A stretch of 64,000 bases of DNA from Methylobacter tundripaludum SV96 (GTDB taxonomy: Bacteria > Pseudomonadota > Gammaproteobacteria > Methylococcales > Methylomonadaceae): assembly GCF_000190755.2 (NCBI RefSeq), contig NZ_JH109154.1, forward strand, positions 124,001 to 188,000, written 5' to 3'. The notes beneath the pieces were generated by a model that ran no database searches, had not been told where the DNA came from, and saw only the letters and a program-made list of their open reading frames with translations. A program made the position numbers and the translations under genes. The first letter of the stretch is position 1, and every line of letters starts with the position of its first letter. Shown here one piece after another: positions 17,492-26,159 of the stretch.

Positions 17492-18026
17492 CGCTAGGAT
17501 TATTGATTACTGGTACTATGATGGACATACAAGGGAGGGAAAGAGTTTAACTGACATTTTAGCCTTGCTAGCTAATTGCCGCTGTAAACGTTCACATCAC
17601 GCATAAAGTCGACAGTGAAGCTGCCAGCGTTTAGACGGCGCACATTATAAAACGCCCTATTTTACCTGATTGAAAAAACGTCAACAGAACCTGGTCCGAC
17701 ATCAAGACGCAACAGATAGAGGGTGTTTTAGTCGCTATCTAGTTAAAGAAATTAAGCCCTTGAGATAAAATGCATTCTGCTGCACTGATGACTGGAAAAT
17801 ATCGAATGGTGATTAACAACTTGCAAATAGTGAGTTGTGATACGGCGGTGTCAAATGCGTTGAATAAGTCGGATATTTGGAAGTACTTTACAAGGCCATA
17901 ATGTTAGCCGGTCAAAACGGTAAGGGGTTAGATGGGAACGGTTGCCTTCGATAAGGCAGTTTATATCGGACAAATCAATCTGATCGTAGCCTCAACTCAT
18001 TAACTTTAATAAGTAAGGATTTGACT
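17492..18026. other. Gene-poor spacer with mobile-element debris
   Basis: 535 bp with no convincing gene. It carries two short sequences shared with other parts of the window: CCGCTGTAAAC plus TCACATCACG (17579-17601), also at 37217-37239, and AACGTCAACAGAACCTGG (17686-17703), which matches the terminal sequence after the IS5-type remnant near 26124-26141. This suggests an old insertion followed by decay. The transketolase promoter should lie toward the right end. Confidence 0.5.
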
Positions 18027-19961
18027 ATGAATACATTTCCAATCGATCTTGGCGCTTATCAACACATCACTTTAAACGCAAGCAATACGACACTGACTGA
18101 CGAACAACGTGCCAGTCTCAAGGCTAATATTCAACTGTGCCGCGATGCGATCGTCTTTTTTACTGCGACCGGCGCAGCGAGAGGCGTCGGCGGACATACC
18201 GGCGGCCCCTACGATACCGTGCCGGAAGTCGTAATTATGGATGCATTGTTCCGGGGCGATGCCGATAAATACGTACCTATTTTTTTTGACGAAGCCGGAC
18301 ACCGCGCGGCCACTCAATACCTGATGTCTGCTCTTAACGGCGATCTACCCGCTGAACGTCTGATGGAGTACCGCGCCGCTCATTCCCATTTACCGGGTCA
18401 CCCTGAACTGGGTTTAACGCCTGGCGTAAAATTTAGCTCGGGACGGTTGGGTCACATGTGGCCCTATGTCAATGGCGTGGCTATCGCTAATCCAAGTAAA
18501 GTACTGTTTTGTCTGGGTTCCGATGGCTCGCAGCAGGAAGGTAATGATGCAGAAGCAGCACGCTTGTCAGTCGCTCAAAACCTGAATGTTAAATTGATTA
18601 TCGATGATAATGACGTAACCATCGCCGGTCACCCGTCCAAATATTTGCCCGGTTGCTCTATCGCTAAAACGTTGGCAGGTCATGGTTTAACCGTATTGGA
18701 AGGCGACGGCGAAAATATCGATGATCTTTATAAGCGTATTTGTACTGCCATTAACACCGACGGCCCTGTTGCCGTTATTAATCATCGCCCTATGTGTCCG
18801 GGAATTATCGGACTGGAGGGTTCAACCAACGGCCATGACGTAGTCTCGGTAAAAGTGGCGGTAGACTATTTAGAGTCCCGCGGTCGACAGGCTGCGGCAG
18901 ATCACCTCAAAGGCATTAAAGCACCGAAAAATGACGCTGTATTCCTGGGATCCGGCGACAAGTGGGATGCCAACCGCAACGTTTTCGGTGATGCGGTAGT
19001 CGCGATTATGGGCCGGATGAGCGAGGCCGAGCGTATCGAAAAAATCCGGGTCATTGACAGCGACTTGGAAGGCTCCTGCGGCCTGATCAAAATCCACAAC
19101 GCTTATCCCGAAGTGTTTATCTCTTCCGGAATTATGGAGCGCGGTAACTTCTCGGCAGCGGCCGGTTTCGGCATGGAGAAAGGCAAGCAGGGTATTTTTG
19201 GCACTTTCAGTGCATTCCTGGAGATGTGTATTTCCGAGATCACGATGGCCCGTCTAAATCATTCCAACGTGCTCAGTCATTTCTCGCACTCAGGGATTGA
19301 CGACATGGCTGACAACACCTGCCATTTCGGCCTGAACAACCTATTTGCGGATAATGGCTTGGATGACGGCTATGCGACCAACCTTTACTTTCCGGCTGAC
19401 CCACTGCAAATGAAAGCCTGCTTGGAAGCCATCTTCTTTAATCCGGGCTTGCGTTTTGTATTCTCGACCCGCTCTAAAGTTCCGACTATTTTGAATACTC
19501 AAGGCCAGGACTACTTTGGCGGTGACTACAAATTTGTTTCCGGCAAAGATGAAGTTATCCGCGAAGGAACTCAAGGCTATATTGTCAGCTTCGGCGAAGC
19601 ATTGTATCGGGCGTTGGACGCAGTAGAACGTTTAAAACAGGAAGGCATTGATGTCGGTTTGATCAACAAACCTACGTTGAATGTCATTGATGAGGAGATG
19701 ATGGTTAAAATCGGCAATTCGCCGATGGTGCTGATTGTCGAGTCGTATAACCGAAAAACGGGATTGGGTAGTCGCTTTGGCTCCTGGTTATTGGAGCGTG
19801 GGTTGACCCCAAAATACGCGCATATTGCAACACATAAAGAAGGTTGTGGCGGCCTATGGGAACAATTCCCACATCAAGGTATTGATCCGGCGGGGATTAT
19901 GACCAACGTTAAGGATCTACTAAAAGCTAATCCGGATGCCTCCGCCTTTCCGGTTCTATGA
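18027..19961 (+). CDS. Divergent transketolase-family enzyme
   Basis: A 644-residue thiamine-diphosphate enzyme of the transketolase family. A thiamine-binding motif GSDGSQQEGNDAEAA occurs near residues 165-180 with NDVTIAG further on. The cofactor-activating Glu is in SSGIMERGNFSAAAGF near residue 370, and the C-terminal domain has VLIVESYNRKTGLGSR. Instead of the common SNGHGS active-site stretch it has FFDEAGHRAA, so it is not the ordinary housekeeping enzyme. The ATG at 18027 is chosen because AAGGA lies 7 bases upstream; a TTG at 18021 is too close. It stands alone. Acceptor and donor sugars are unknown; a role in pentose phosphate or C1 assimilation is possible. Confidence 0.82.
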   Translation: MNTFPIDLGAYQHITLNASNTTLTDEQRASLKANIQLCRDAIVFFTATGAARGVGGHTGGPYDTVPEVVIMDALFRGDADKYVPIFFDEAGHRAATQYLMSALNGDLPAERLMEYRAAHSHLPGHPELGLTPGVKFSSGRLGHMWPYVNGVAIANPSKVLFCLGSDGSQQEGNDAEAARLSVAQNLNVKLIIDDNDVTIAGHPSKYLPGCSIAKTLAGHGLTVLEGDGENIDDLYKRICTAINTDGPVAVINHRPMCPGIIGLEGSTNGHDVVSVKVAVDYLESRGRQAAADHLKGIKAPKNDAVFLGSGDKWDANRNVFGDAVVAIMGRMSEAERIEKIRVIDSDLEGSCGLIKIHNAYPEVFISSGIMERGNFSAAAGFGMEKGKQGIFGTFSAFLEMCISEITMARLNHSNVLSHFSHSGIDDMADNTCHFGLNNLFADNGLDDGYATNLYFPADPLQMKACLEAIFFNPGLRFVFSTRSKVPTILNTQGQDYFGGDYKFVSGKDEVIREGTQGYIVSFGEALYRALDAVERLKQEGIDVGLINKPTLNVIDEEMMVKIGNSPMVLIVESYNRKTGLGSRFGSWLLERGLTPKYAHIATHKEGCGGLWEQFPHQGIDPAGIMTNVKDLLKANPDASAFPVL

Positions 19962-20292
19962 GGGAGATGAGAAAACGGGGTTTTGGCTCGACTATTGGTC
20001 ATCGCGAAACAAAAGGGGCGGAAACCGATAGGCTTGACCTAACGCTACCGCGCCAAATCTCTACTCTACCGATTGTTACTATTTGCAACAGACACAGTTA
20101 TCGGCCAAACTCGGGCATTTTGCGAATGCCGCAGTTTGGCCGGTCATTTCCAAGATAAACAAGGAATTTTATCAAATTGATTTGGAGCGGGTGCTCGTCT
20201 TTGTTTGCACGTAGAGCCCTATTGAGGTAGGCTCGGTTCAATCTATAATAAATCAACAGGTAACTGAAAGATTCTTTCTAATCAGGTAAAAA
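19962..20292. other. Spacer after the transketolase-like gene
   Basis: 331 bp without a supported gene. It contains the hairpin at 20103-20141, probably ending or stabilising the transketolase-like transcript, and presumably the GNAT promoter. Confidence 0.45.
20103..20141. terminator. Hairpin downstream of the transketolase-like gene
   Basis: GGCCAAACT...AGTTTGGCC outer arms enclose GGCATT...AATGCC, a stem of 15 pairs interrupted by a 2x2 internal mismatch. No T-tract follows, so termination is uncertain. Confidence 0.45.
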
Positions 20293-20865
20293 ATGGATGG
20301 TGACTATTTTGGCAGTATCGAAGAATTTACCCTACCCTTGCGTGATGGCGAGTTAGTCGATTTTAGGCCCGTTAAGCAAAACGACAAGGAAACGTTACAA
20401 AAGGGTATGTTGGCTTTGTCTTCGAAATCGCGCTACTTCCGCTTCTTTTCGCCCATTTTGAAACTTTCCGATACACAATTGTGTGATTTTACAGAAATCG
20501 ATCAACAGAATCATGTGGCGTGGATTGCGCTGGCTCACAATGAGCCTGAAGATCGTGGACTTGGCATAGCACGGTTTATCCGTATTCAGAATCAGCCCGA
20601 GATAGCCGAGTTTGGGGTGGCGGTTATTGACAGTTATCAACACAGGGGTTTGGGAACTATTCTGCTTGCAGTGCTGCATCGGATGGCAAGTATAAAAGGC
20701 ATTGAGATTCTGAGAGGCTACGTTCTTGCTGATAACACGGTTATGAGCAATTGGTTGGGCAGGCTAGGTGCGGTTGGTGTGTATGAAAATGGTGTCTATC
20801 GAATGGATTTAACCGTTAGCGACGACTTATTTTCTTCAAAATGCCGAAAAATCCTTACCGGTTGA
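20293..20865 (+). CDS. GNAT family N-acetyltransferase
   Basis: A 190-residue acetyl-CoA-dependent acetyltransferase of the GNAT superfamily. After VDFRPVKQNDKE comes the core with EFGVAVIDSYQHRGLGTILL, where QHRGLGT is the acetyl-CoA phosphate-binding motif A. The form resembles GNAT domains of the protein-acetyltransferase (Pat) type, but no ligase domain is fused. AGGT precedes the ATG closely. The substrate cannot be predicted. It ends before a hairpin at 20934-20959. Confidence 0.85.
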   Translation: MDGDYFGSIEEFTLPLRDGELVDFRPVKQNDKETLQKGMLALSSKSRYFRFFSPILKLSDTQLCDFTEIDQQNHVAWIALAHNEPEDRGLGIARFIRIQNQPEIAEFGVAVIDSYQHRGLGTILLAVLHRMASIKGIEILRGYVLADNTVMSNWLGRLGAVGVYENGVYRMDLTVSDDLFSSKCRKILTG

Positions 20866-20933
20866 GGCCTGAAACGATCTGCAAAAATCCGCTTTTTCGA
20901 CCCGAATTAATTGAAAACAAGAGAATTTGGACT

Positions 20934-20959
20934 ATTCCAATGAAAGCAACCATTGGAAT
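20934..20959 (+). terminator. Hairpin between the GNAT gene and IS630
   Basis: ATTCCAATG-8 bases-CATTGGAAT, a perfect 9-bp stem followed by TTAATAAATTT. It may act as a weak terminator for the GNAT gene. Confidence 0.45.
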
Positions 20960-21132
20960 TTAATAAATTTAGTTGACCTGCTGTAGTCGGCCAATAAAAA
21001 TCGGTCGTGATTGCTTTAAATATTGCCCGGTTTCCGGATAACATATAAGTTTTAAGTGTTACCGAGTCAGGTAGAACAGTTTTATTAGTGCTTGATAAGT
21101 AGTAATGCGAAAGTTATTAGGAAGTAAATTTA

Positions 21133-21606
21133 TTGTGTCAAACTGGAAACGATTGCAATAACAGACAAAAATTAGGAGTCCACCTGAAATTCATCGCCAA
21201 ACTGACCCCGGAAGAGGAAGTAACGTTAACCGAAGCCTATCGTAACCACCCATTATTCCGGGTTAGACAACGGGCACATGCTATCTTATTGAATAATAGA
21301 AGGTATGTAATTGCACGGCTGAGCGAATTGTTTGAGTCCCAGCATGAGACTGTCAGCTCATGGTTAGACAAATGGGAAACAGAGGGATTAATAGGGCTTT
21401 ACGATTGTCCACGAAGCGGTAGGCCTGTGCGCTTCACGGTTGAGGAACAAGCCGTTTTTCTGGGCTATATTGACAAAAACCCACACCAACCCAAGGCCGC
21501 CGCAGCACGATTGCTGGAGGAGACGGGCAAGGAAGCCAGCCTTGACACCTTTAAACGAATTTTAAAAAAAGTGCCTATGCCTGGAAACGTTGTCGGCAAT
21601 CAGTGA
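21133..21606 (+). CDS. IS630 transposase, upstream frame
   Basis: The 157-codon first frame holds the helix-turn-helix domain (LSELFESQHETVSSWLDKWE) and linker. At 21564-21570 the zero-frame codons read TTA AAA AAA G, a classic slippery heptamer. A -1 slip there gives a continuous protein that reads KKSAYAWKRCRQSVKGKRNE into the downstream frame. The second copy has the same heptamer, so this looks like programmed frameshifting, not decay. The start is a TTG in the present reading; the true start is uncertain. Confidence 0.8.
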   Translation: MCQTGNDCNNRQKLGVHLKFIAKLTPEEEVTLTEAYRNHPLFRVRQRAHAILLNNRRYVIARLSELFESQHETVSSWLDKWETEGLIGLYDCPRSGRPVRFTVEEQAVFLGYIDKNPHQPKAAAARLLEETGKEASLDTFKRILKKVPMPGNVVGNQ

Positions 21607-22202
21607 AGGGAAAGCGTAATGAAGCAGATTTCCAACGTGATAAGGCATATCTGAAGGCCTTGAAACAGCAAGAAGATGATGGGGAATTGAAGCTTTACTA
21701 CTTTGACGAATCCGGATTTAGCACGACACCCTGTGTACCCTATGGATGGCAACGGATTGGCGAGACCCGACAAATACCCTGCTATCGTAGCAAGCGCATG
21801 AATGTGTTAGGTTTTTTGAGTCGCAGCAATGATCTGTTTTTCCACAGCTCCGAACAATCGGTGACAACGGATACGGTTGTCAATGCCTTTGATGCGTTTG
21901 TCGAAACGTATGCAGGCAAGTACGAAGAAACTAAAGTGCCGTGCTGTGTGGTGTTGGATAATGCTTCCATTCATCGTAGCGGCGTATTCAAAGAAAAGCT
22001 GGCGGGCTGGCAACAACGTGGTGTGTGCTTACATTTTCTTCCGCCTTACAGCCCGGAGCTGAACCTGATCGAAATACTCTGGCGTAAAGTTAAGTACGAA
22101 TGGTTGCCGCTTGATGCCTATCAAAGTTACGGACACTTGAAAAAGTGGGTGTTGGAAATCCTGAGTGACGTCGGTAAAAAATTCCAAATAACTTTTGCGT
22201 AA
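21603..22202 (+). CDS. IS630 transposase, catalytic frame
   Basis: The 199-codon second frame carries the DDE catalytic domain: YYFDESGF (first Asp), VVLDNASIHRS (second Asp), and LPPYSPELNLIEILWRKVK (Glu). It overlaps the first frame by 4 bp and is probably expressed as a -1 fusion. All catalytic residues are present, so copy 1 may be active. Confidence 0.88.
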   Translation: MKGKRNEADFQRDKAYLKALKQQEDDGELKLYYFDESGFSTTPCVPYGWQRIGETRQIPCYRSKRMNVLGFLSRSNDLFFHSSEQSVTTDTVVNAFDAFVETYAGKYEETKVPCCVVLDNASIHRSGVFKEKLAGWQQRGVCLHFLPPYSPELNLIEILWRKVKYEWLPLDAYQSYGHLKKWVLEILSDVGKKFQITFA

Positions 22203-22260
22203 CTACTTAGTAAACTATGCCGATCTGGATCATAACGTGTTAAACAGAATGAGTTAAAGC

Positions 22261-22980
22261 ATGAACCCGACAAATAGAGCAAACGCCCTGATCTTGGGCA
22301 TATCGATTTTTCTTGGACTGACTGCGCTGGGGTATCTCCTTGGCCGGGCCGCTATCGACTTCAAAGAATACGAGCGCAGCGTTTCCGTCAAGGGCTTATC
22401 CGAGCGAGAATTTCCGGCAGATGTGATGATTTGGCCAATTTCTTTCACCGAGAGCAGCAACGACCTGGGGACGCTATATAATTCGATTGAAGTCAGTAAA
22501 AAGAGTATTGAAGCGTTTCTGGTTTCCAAGGGCATCGCGGCACCCGAGATATCATATTCCTTGCCCTCAGTTACCGACAAAGCAGCCCAGGAATTTAACA
22601 ACGGTCAAAAGGCCGAGTTTAGATATGTGGCTATTCAAACGGTTACAGTCTATTCATCGAATGTCTCTATAGTCCGTAAAGCAATGAATGAACTATCTGA
22701 ATTAGGCAAGACTGGGATAGCCTTTAAAGGTGAGGACTTTCAAAATCAGACCGAATATCTTTTCACTGACTTAAATAAAATTAAGCCGGAAATGATCCAG
22801 GAAACCACCACAAAAGCCAGGGAAGTTGCTTTAAAATTCGCTGAAGACTCAAATAGTAAACTGGGAAAGATAAAACAGGCATCTCAGGGCCAGTTTACTA
22901 TAGAGCCAAGAGATAAAAACAATCCGCACATCAAGAAAATTCGGGTAGTCTCTACCGTAGAATATTACTTGTCTGATTAG
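22261..22980 (+). CDS. SIMPL domain-containing periplasmic protein
   Basis: A 239-residue protein with an N-terminal membrane anchor or uncleaved signal (residues 8-28) followed by a SIMPL (DUF541) domain. VSVKGLSEREFPADVMIWPI and the C-terminal RVVSTVEYYLSD are typical. SIMPL proteins are linked to oxidative stress and cell-surface processes in some bacteria, without a defined reaction. It lies between IS630 copy 1 and the ISAzo13-type element and appears intact. Confidence 0.82.
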   Translation: MNPTNRANALILGISIFLGLTALGYLLGRAAIDFKEYERSVSVKGLSEREFPADVMIWPISFTESSNDLGTLYNSIEVSKKSIEAFLVSKGIAAPEISYSLPSVTDKAAQEFNNGQKAEFRYVAIQTVTVYSSNVSIVRKAMNELSELGKTGIAFKGEDFQNQTEYLFTDLNKIKPEMIQETTTKAREVALKFAEDSNSKLGKIKQASQGQFTIEPRDKNNPHIKKIRVVSTVEYYLSD

Positions 22981-23140
22981 CCTATTTGTTGGGTTACGGC
23001 TCTAACGCCGAACCCAACCTGCGTTGAATGACTGTTTTGGGCTGGTTGCTCAACGTTTACGGTACTTGCCGGATTATCCGGCCTTCTATCCGATTGTTAG
23101 GCAGCTTGCTAAGGATTTGGCTAAAAATAACTTCCCGAAA

Positions 23141-24031
23141 TCAGTAATCTTTAGGGATGGCTCGGTAGTTCCAACGAGGAAGATAGTCATCAAACGCAAT
23201 AGTCATGGTTTTGAGGAAATCAGTGGCGCATTTTTTACCCGTCGCATAGACCGCTGTCAAAATATCAACCGTCACGTTCAATCCCGTGTTAGTTTTCGCC
23301 TTCTCCATAAATTGCTTGGCGATGGTGAGCGAATGAAAAACAACACCCCGACAAGCACGCGTAATATGCGGAAACAACCGATGTTCGATGGGATTGTGTT
23401 TCGAGCAGTACGGTGGATAGTGCGCTATACGTATGTCCAGTCCCAGCCGGTCGGCCAGCTTTTGTAACGCTTCCTTGAAGACATGCCGATTACTGGCGTT
23501 GCTACCGCCACCATCACAAAGCAGCAACAAACGGCGGGCATTAGGATAATGCGTGCAGCCATGCTGCTGCCACCCATGTGCAACACTGTCACAGCAAAAC
23601 TCACTGGTGTCGTGGCTGGTATTGAGGTGGACATAGCCCTCGTTTCGCGCCAAATCATAAAGGCCATGCGGAATCACTTTGCCTTCGCCGGCACTGGGAA
23701 AATCATGGTCCAGCGTATCCACCTGAGTCTGCGTATAGGTGTGGCCTTCGCGGGCAAAATTTCCGAGCAACTCTTTCTTCTTGGTGTCCATGCTGATGAC
23801 CGGATCACCTGCATTCTGATACGCCGCCTTGAGTTTGGCAATATTTTGAAACTGCGCATCTCGGTCAGGGTGATTGCCCAGCGACTTTTTCTTACGCGCT
23901 TTATGCTGTCCTAAGCCGTGCTTTTTCAATAGCTTGCGAACCGTGTGCCGACTCGCTGGCGACCCCATCTCAGCCAGTCGTCGGCTGATCTCGCTCCGCG
24001 ACAAGTTCGTCCATAACACGCCTTCACGCAT
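23141..24031 (-). CDS. ISAzo13-type transposase, catalytic frame
   Basis: A 296-codon frame with features of ISAzo13 transposases: SRSEISRRLAEMGSPASRHT (DNA binding), VISMDTKKKELLGNF (first Asp), LLLLCDGGGSNASN (second Asp) and PPYCSKHNPIEHRLFPH (Glu). A -1 shift at the A7 run 24121-24127 joins it in frame with the upstream frame, without an intervening stop. Probably one protein made by frameshifting. Confidence 0.85.
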   Translation of the reverse strand: MREGVLWTNLSRSEISRRLAEMGSPASRHTVRKLLKKHGLGQHKARKKKSLGNHPDRDAQFQNIAKLKAAYQNAGDPVISMDTKKKELLGNFAREGHTYTQTQVDTLDHDFPSAGEGKVIPHGLYDLARNEGYVHLNTSHDTSEFCCDSVAHGWQQHGCTHYPNARRLLLLCDGGGSNASNRHVFKEALQKLADRLGLDIRIAHYPPYCSKHNPIEHRLFPHITRACRGVVFHSLTIAKQFMEKAKTNTGLNVTVDILTAVYATGKKCATDFLKTMTIAFDDYLPRWNYRAIPKDY

Positions 24032-24099
24032 CGGATCGCCCGCTGTGAATTCGCCAAGCAGTTTGAGAAAGTTGCTTTCCAGTGACTCACTTTGCCCGT

Positions 24100-24408
24100 T
24101 TATGCCTTTCCGTCCGCCCCTTTTTTTCGGATCCGGTTGGGTGCGGGATCCTCCGCTACATCCAATTCGGACAATCCACGTCGCACCGTTTTGGGATCAA
24201 TGCCAAACAGACCGGACACATATTCAATGCCACCATGCCCTAACTTGACTGACTCAATCGCCGCATAACTTCGCTTATCTTTTTCTGACAGCCTCGCAAA
24301 CAACCGTTGCATTTTTAGTTCAATGTCCTTTGGGTATGCTGTCACTCTATAACTTTTTTCAGTGTGAATTTTCCAGTAATTATCACTTAACTGGTTTCGG
24401 TATGCCAA
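24100..24408 (-). CDS. ISAzo13-type transposase, upstream frame
   Basis: A 102-codon frame giving the N-terminal DNA-binding part (SYAAIESVKLGHGGIEYVSG, DPKTVRRGLSEL). It terminates shortly after the zero-frame codons CGA AAA AAA G, a slippery heptamer at 24121-24127. Slipping -1 gives RKKRGGRKGINGQSE and continues into the catalytic frame. Confidence 0.78.
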   Translation of the reverse strand: MAYRNQLSDNYWKIHTEKSYRVTAYPKDIELKMQRLFARLSEKDKRSYAAIESVKLGHGGIEYVSGLFGIDPKTVRRGLSELDVAEDPAPNRIRKKGADGKA

Positions 24409-24439
24409 CTCGATTTCGGGAAGTAATAGTTAGCCATAT

Positions 24440-25048
24440 CCTTATTACACGTTCCTCGATGCAGGTGCTCGCATTACGGTTGCCTCCCCCAAAGGCGGCG
24501 AACCGCCGCTCGACCCCAAGAGCGACACGCCCGAGGGACAGACCGAGCTTACACGCCGATTTAAGAAAGATCCCAAAGCGCAGGCCGTACTGGCCGGCAC
24601 GACGAAATTGTCCGACGTGAAGGCTCAGGATTACGACGCGATCTTTTATCCGGGCGGTCACGGTCCGATGTGGGACCTGGCTGAAGATCCGGTCTCGAAT
24701 ACCTTGATCGAAACGTTTTACAACGCAGGCAAACCCGTCGCGGCGGTCTGTCATGGTCCTGCCGTATTGCATCACGCAATGTTTAACGGCGAACCGATCG
24801 TGAAGGGGAAACGCGTCACAGGCTTTACAAATACTGAAGAAGAGGCCGTCCACCTCACTGAGATAGTTCCGTTTCTGGTCGAGGACGAACTCAAGCGTCT
24901 AGGCGGCCACTTCGAAAAGGTCACCGACTGGCAGCCTTTAGCGATCGTCGACGGCCACCTGATCACCGGACAGAATCCGGCGTCTTCAACAGCGGCGGCC
25001 CAGGAACTAATCAAACTGTTGGCGTTGCCTAAAGTAAGCGCAGGTTGA
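24440..25048 (+). pseudogene. PfpI/DJ-1 family glutamine amidotransferase-like protein, 5' end lost
   Basis: The frame reads FLDAGARITVASPKGGEPPL from near 24450 and runs intact to 25048. It includes the DJ-1/PfpI core: YDAIFYPGGHGPMWDL and the nucleophile elbow AVCHGPAVL with the catalytic Cys. About the first 30 residues are missing because the ISAzo13-type element ends here. Relatives (Hsp31/YajL/PfpI group) act as chaperones, deglycases or proteases. Codon use is richer in G and C than the neighbours, as for the next gene, suggesting joint acquisition. Confidence 0.8.
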
Positions 25049-25078
25049 CCCGACCTCTTTCCCTATTCAAAGGAGTCG

Positions 25079-25793
25079 TATAAAACTGTCATCGTTACGG
25101 GAGCCTCGCAGGGTATTGGCGCGGGCGTTGTCCAAGCGTTTCTGGCGCGCGGATACAACGTTGTAGGAACCTCTCGGAGCGCGACGAAATCGAAAGAGCT
25201 TTCAGCTTCCGACCACCTTGCCTTGATCGACGGCGACATCGGTCAATTTGAGACAGCTCAGAAGGTCGCGGAACTCGCGATCAAGACGTTCTGCTCAATC
25301 GATGCTGTGGTCGCGAATGCTGGCATTTACACAGTGAAGTCCTTCATCGACTACACAGCAGAAGACTTTCGCGCGCTGGTCTCGACCAACCTCGAAGGCT
25401 TCATTTACATCACACAGCTTGCGGTCAAACAGATGCTGGCACAAAAGTCAGGCGGCAGTATCGTGAGTATCACCTCGTCGATGGTGGAGAATCCGATTGC
25501 CGGCGTTCCCATCCCTTCCTATGATTACTAAAGGCGGACTGGAAGCCGCATTGAGAAGTTTGGCTTCCGAGTACGCAAAAGAGCACATCCGGTTCAACGC
25601 CGTAGCCCCCGGGATCGTCGACACCCCGCTTCACGCCAACGATCCGAAGGGCTTACTGAAAACGCTTTCGCCCATGGGTTCAATCTCCACGGTTGATGAT
25701 ATTGCTGGCGCTGTCGTTTATCTGACGGAAGCTCGGCAGATCACAGGGGAAGTGCTGCACGTGGATGGCGGTGCGCACAGAGGCAAATGGTAG
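25079..25793 (+). pseudogene. SDR family oxidoreductase, no start codon and frameshifted
   Basis: A short-chain dehydrogenase in two frames. The first part has TVIVTGASQGIGAG (NAD(P)-binding TGxxxGxG) and VVANAGIY (NAG motif). Near 25510-25530 the frame shifts, and the second part continues MITKGGLEAALRSLASEYAK, PGIVDTPLH and GEVLHVDGGAHRGKW. The usual catalytic YxxxK region lies at the break and reads MITKG. AGGAG is present at 25071-25075, but no ATG follows: the frame begins TAT AAA ACT, consistent with loss of one G. Two lesions make it non-functional. Confidence 0.82.
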
Positions 25794-25829
25794 GAGAAGG
25801 CGACTCGCAGTCAATCGTCGCTGAACACA

Positions 25830-26141
25830 GCACACTTGCTGGAAAACGTTAATGCCTCAGCCGTTTTGACGGACAAAGCCTACGACACAAACACGTTGCG
25901 GGAAGGGTTAAAAAGTCGAGAAATAAAAGCCGTAATCCCACCAAAATCGAACCGGAAAGAAGAAATTGAGTGCGATTATTGGCATTATAAGGAGCGGCAT
26001 GCCGTCGAATGCATGTTTGGCAAGCTCAAGCACTATCGCAGAATTGCTACGCGACACGATAAAAAGGCTATTAATTACATGGGGATGCTGTCTTTTTCCT
26101 CGGTACTTTTATGGTTGAGATGAAACGTCAACAGAACCTGG
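25830..26141 (+). mobile_element. IS5-type transposase remnant (C-terminal part)
   Basis: About 95 codons of an IS5-family (IS427-like) transposase: AVLTDKAYDTNTLREGL, then VIPPKSNRKEEIE and the DDE-motif region HYKERHAVECMFGKLKHYRR. The 5' two-thirds are missing. The end sequence AACGTCAACAGAACCTGG at 26124-26141 probably is the right terminal repeat; a matching solo copy is at 17686-17703. It ends 18 bp before the glgC stop. Confidence 0.75.
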
Positions 26142-26159
26142 CTGAATTTAAATATCAAC

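Larger units (their letters stand above)
21098..22207 (+). mobile_element. IS630-family insertion sequence, copy 1
   Basis: A 1110-bp element. Ends are imperfect inverted repeats: left AGTAGTAATGCGAAAGTTAT, right (reverse complement) AGTAGTTACGCAAAAGTTAT. It is flanked on both sides by TA (21096-21097 and 22208-22209), the usual IS630 target. It carries two overlapping frames joined by a slippery A7. A second, damaged copy lies at 37245-39607 in the opposite orientation. Confidence 0.9.
23119..24435 (-). mobile_element. ISAzo13-type insertion sequence
   Basis: About 1.3 kb bounded by imperfect inverted repeats: left GGCTAAAAATAACTTCCCGA, right (reverse complement) GGCTAACTATTACTTCCCGA. It carries a transposase in two frames on the minus strand. 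The right end cuts directly into a PfpI-type gene. I did not find a clear target duplication. Confidence 0.75.

Noticed and set aside
23024-23467. 147-codon plus-strand frame over the ISAzo13-type element
   Set aside because: It is antisense to the transposase and has no domain.
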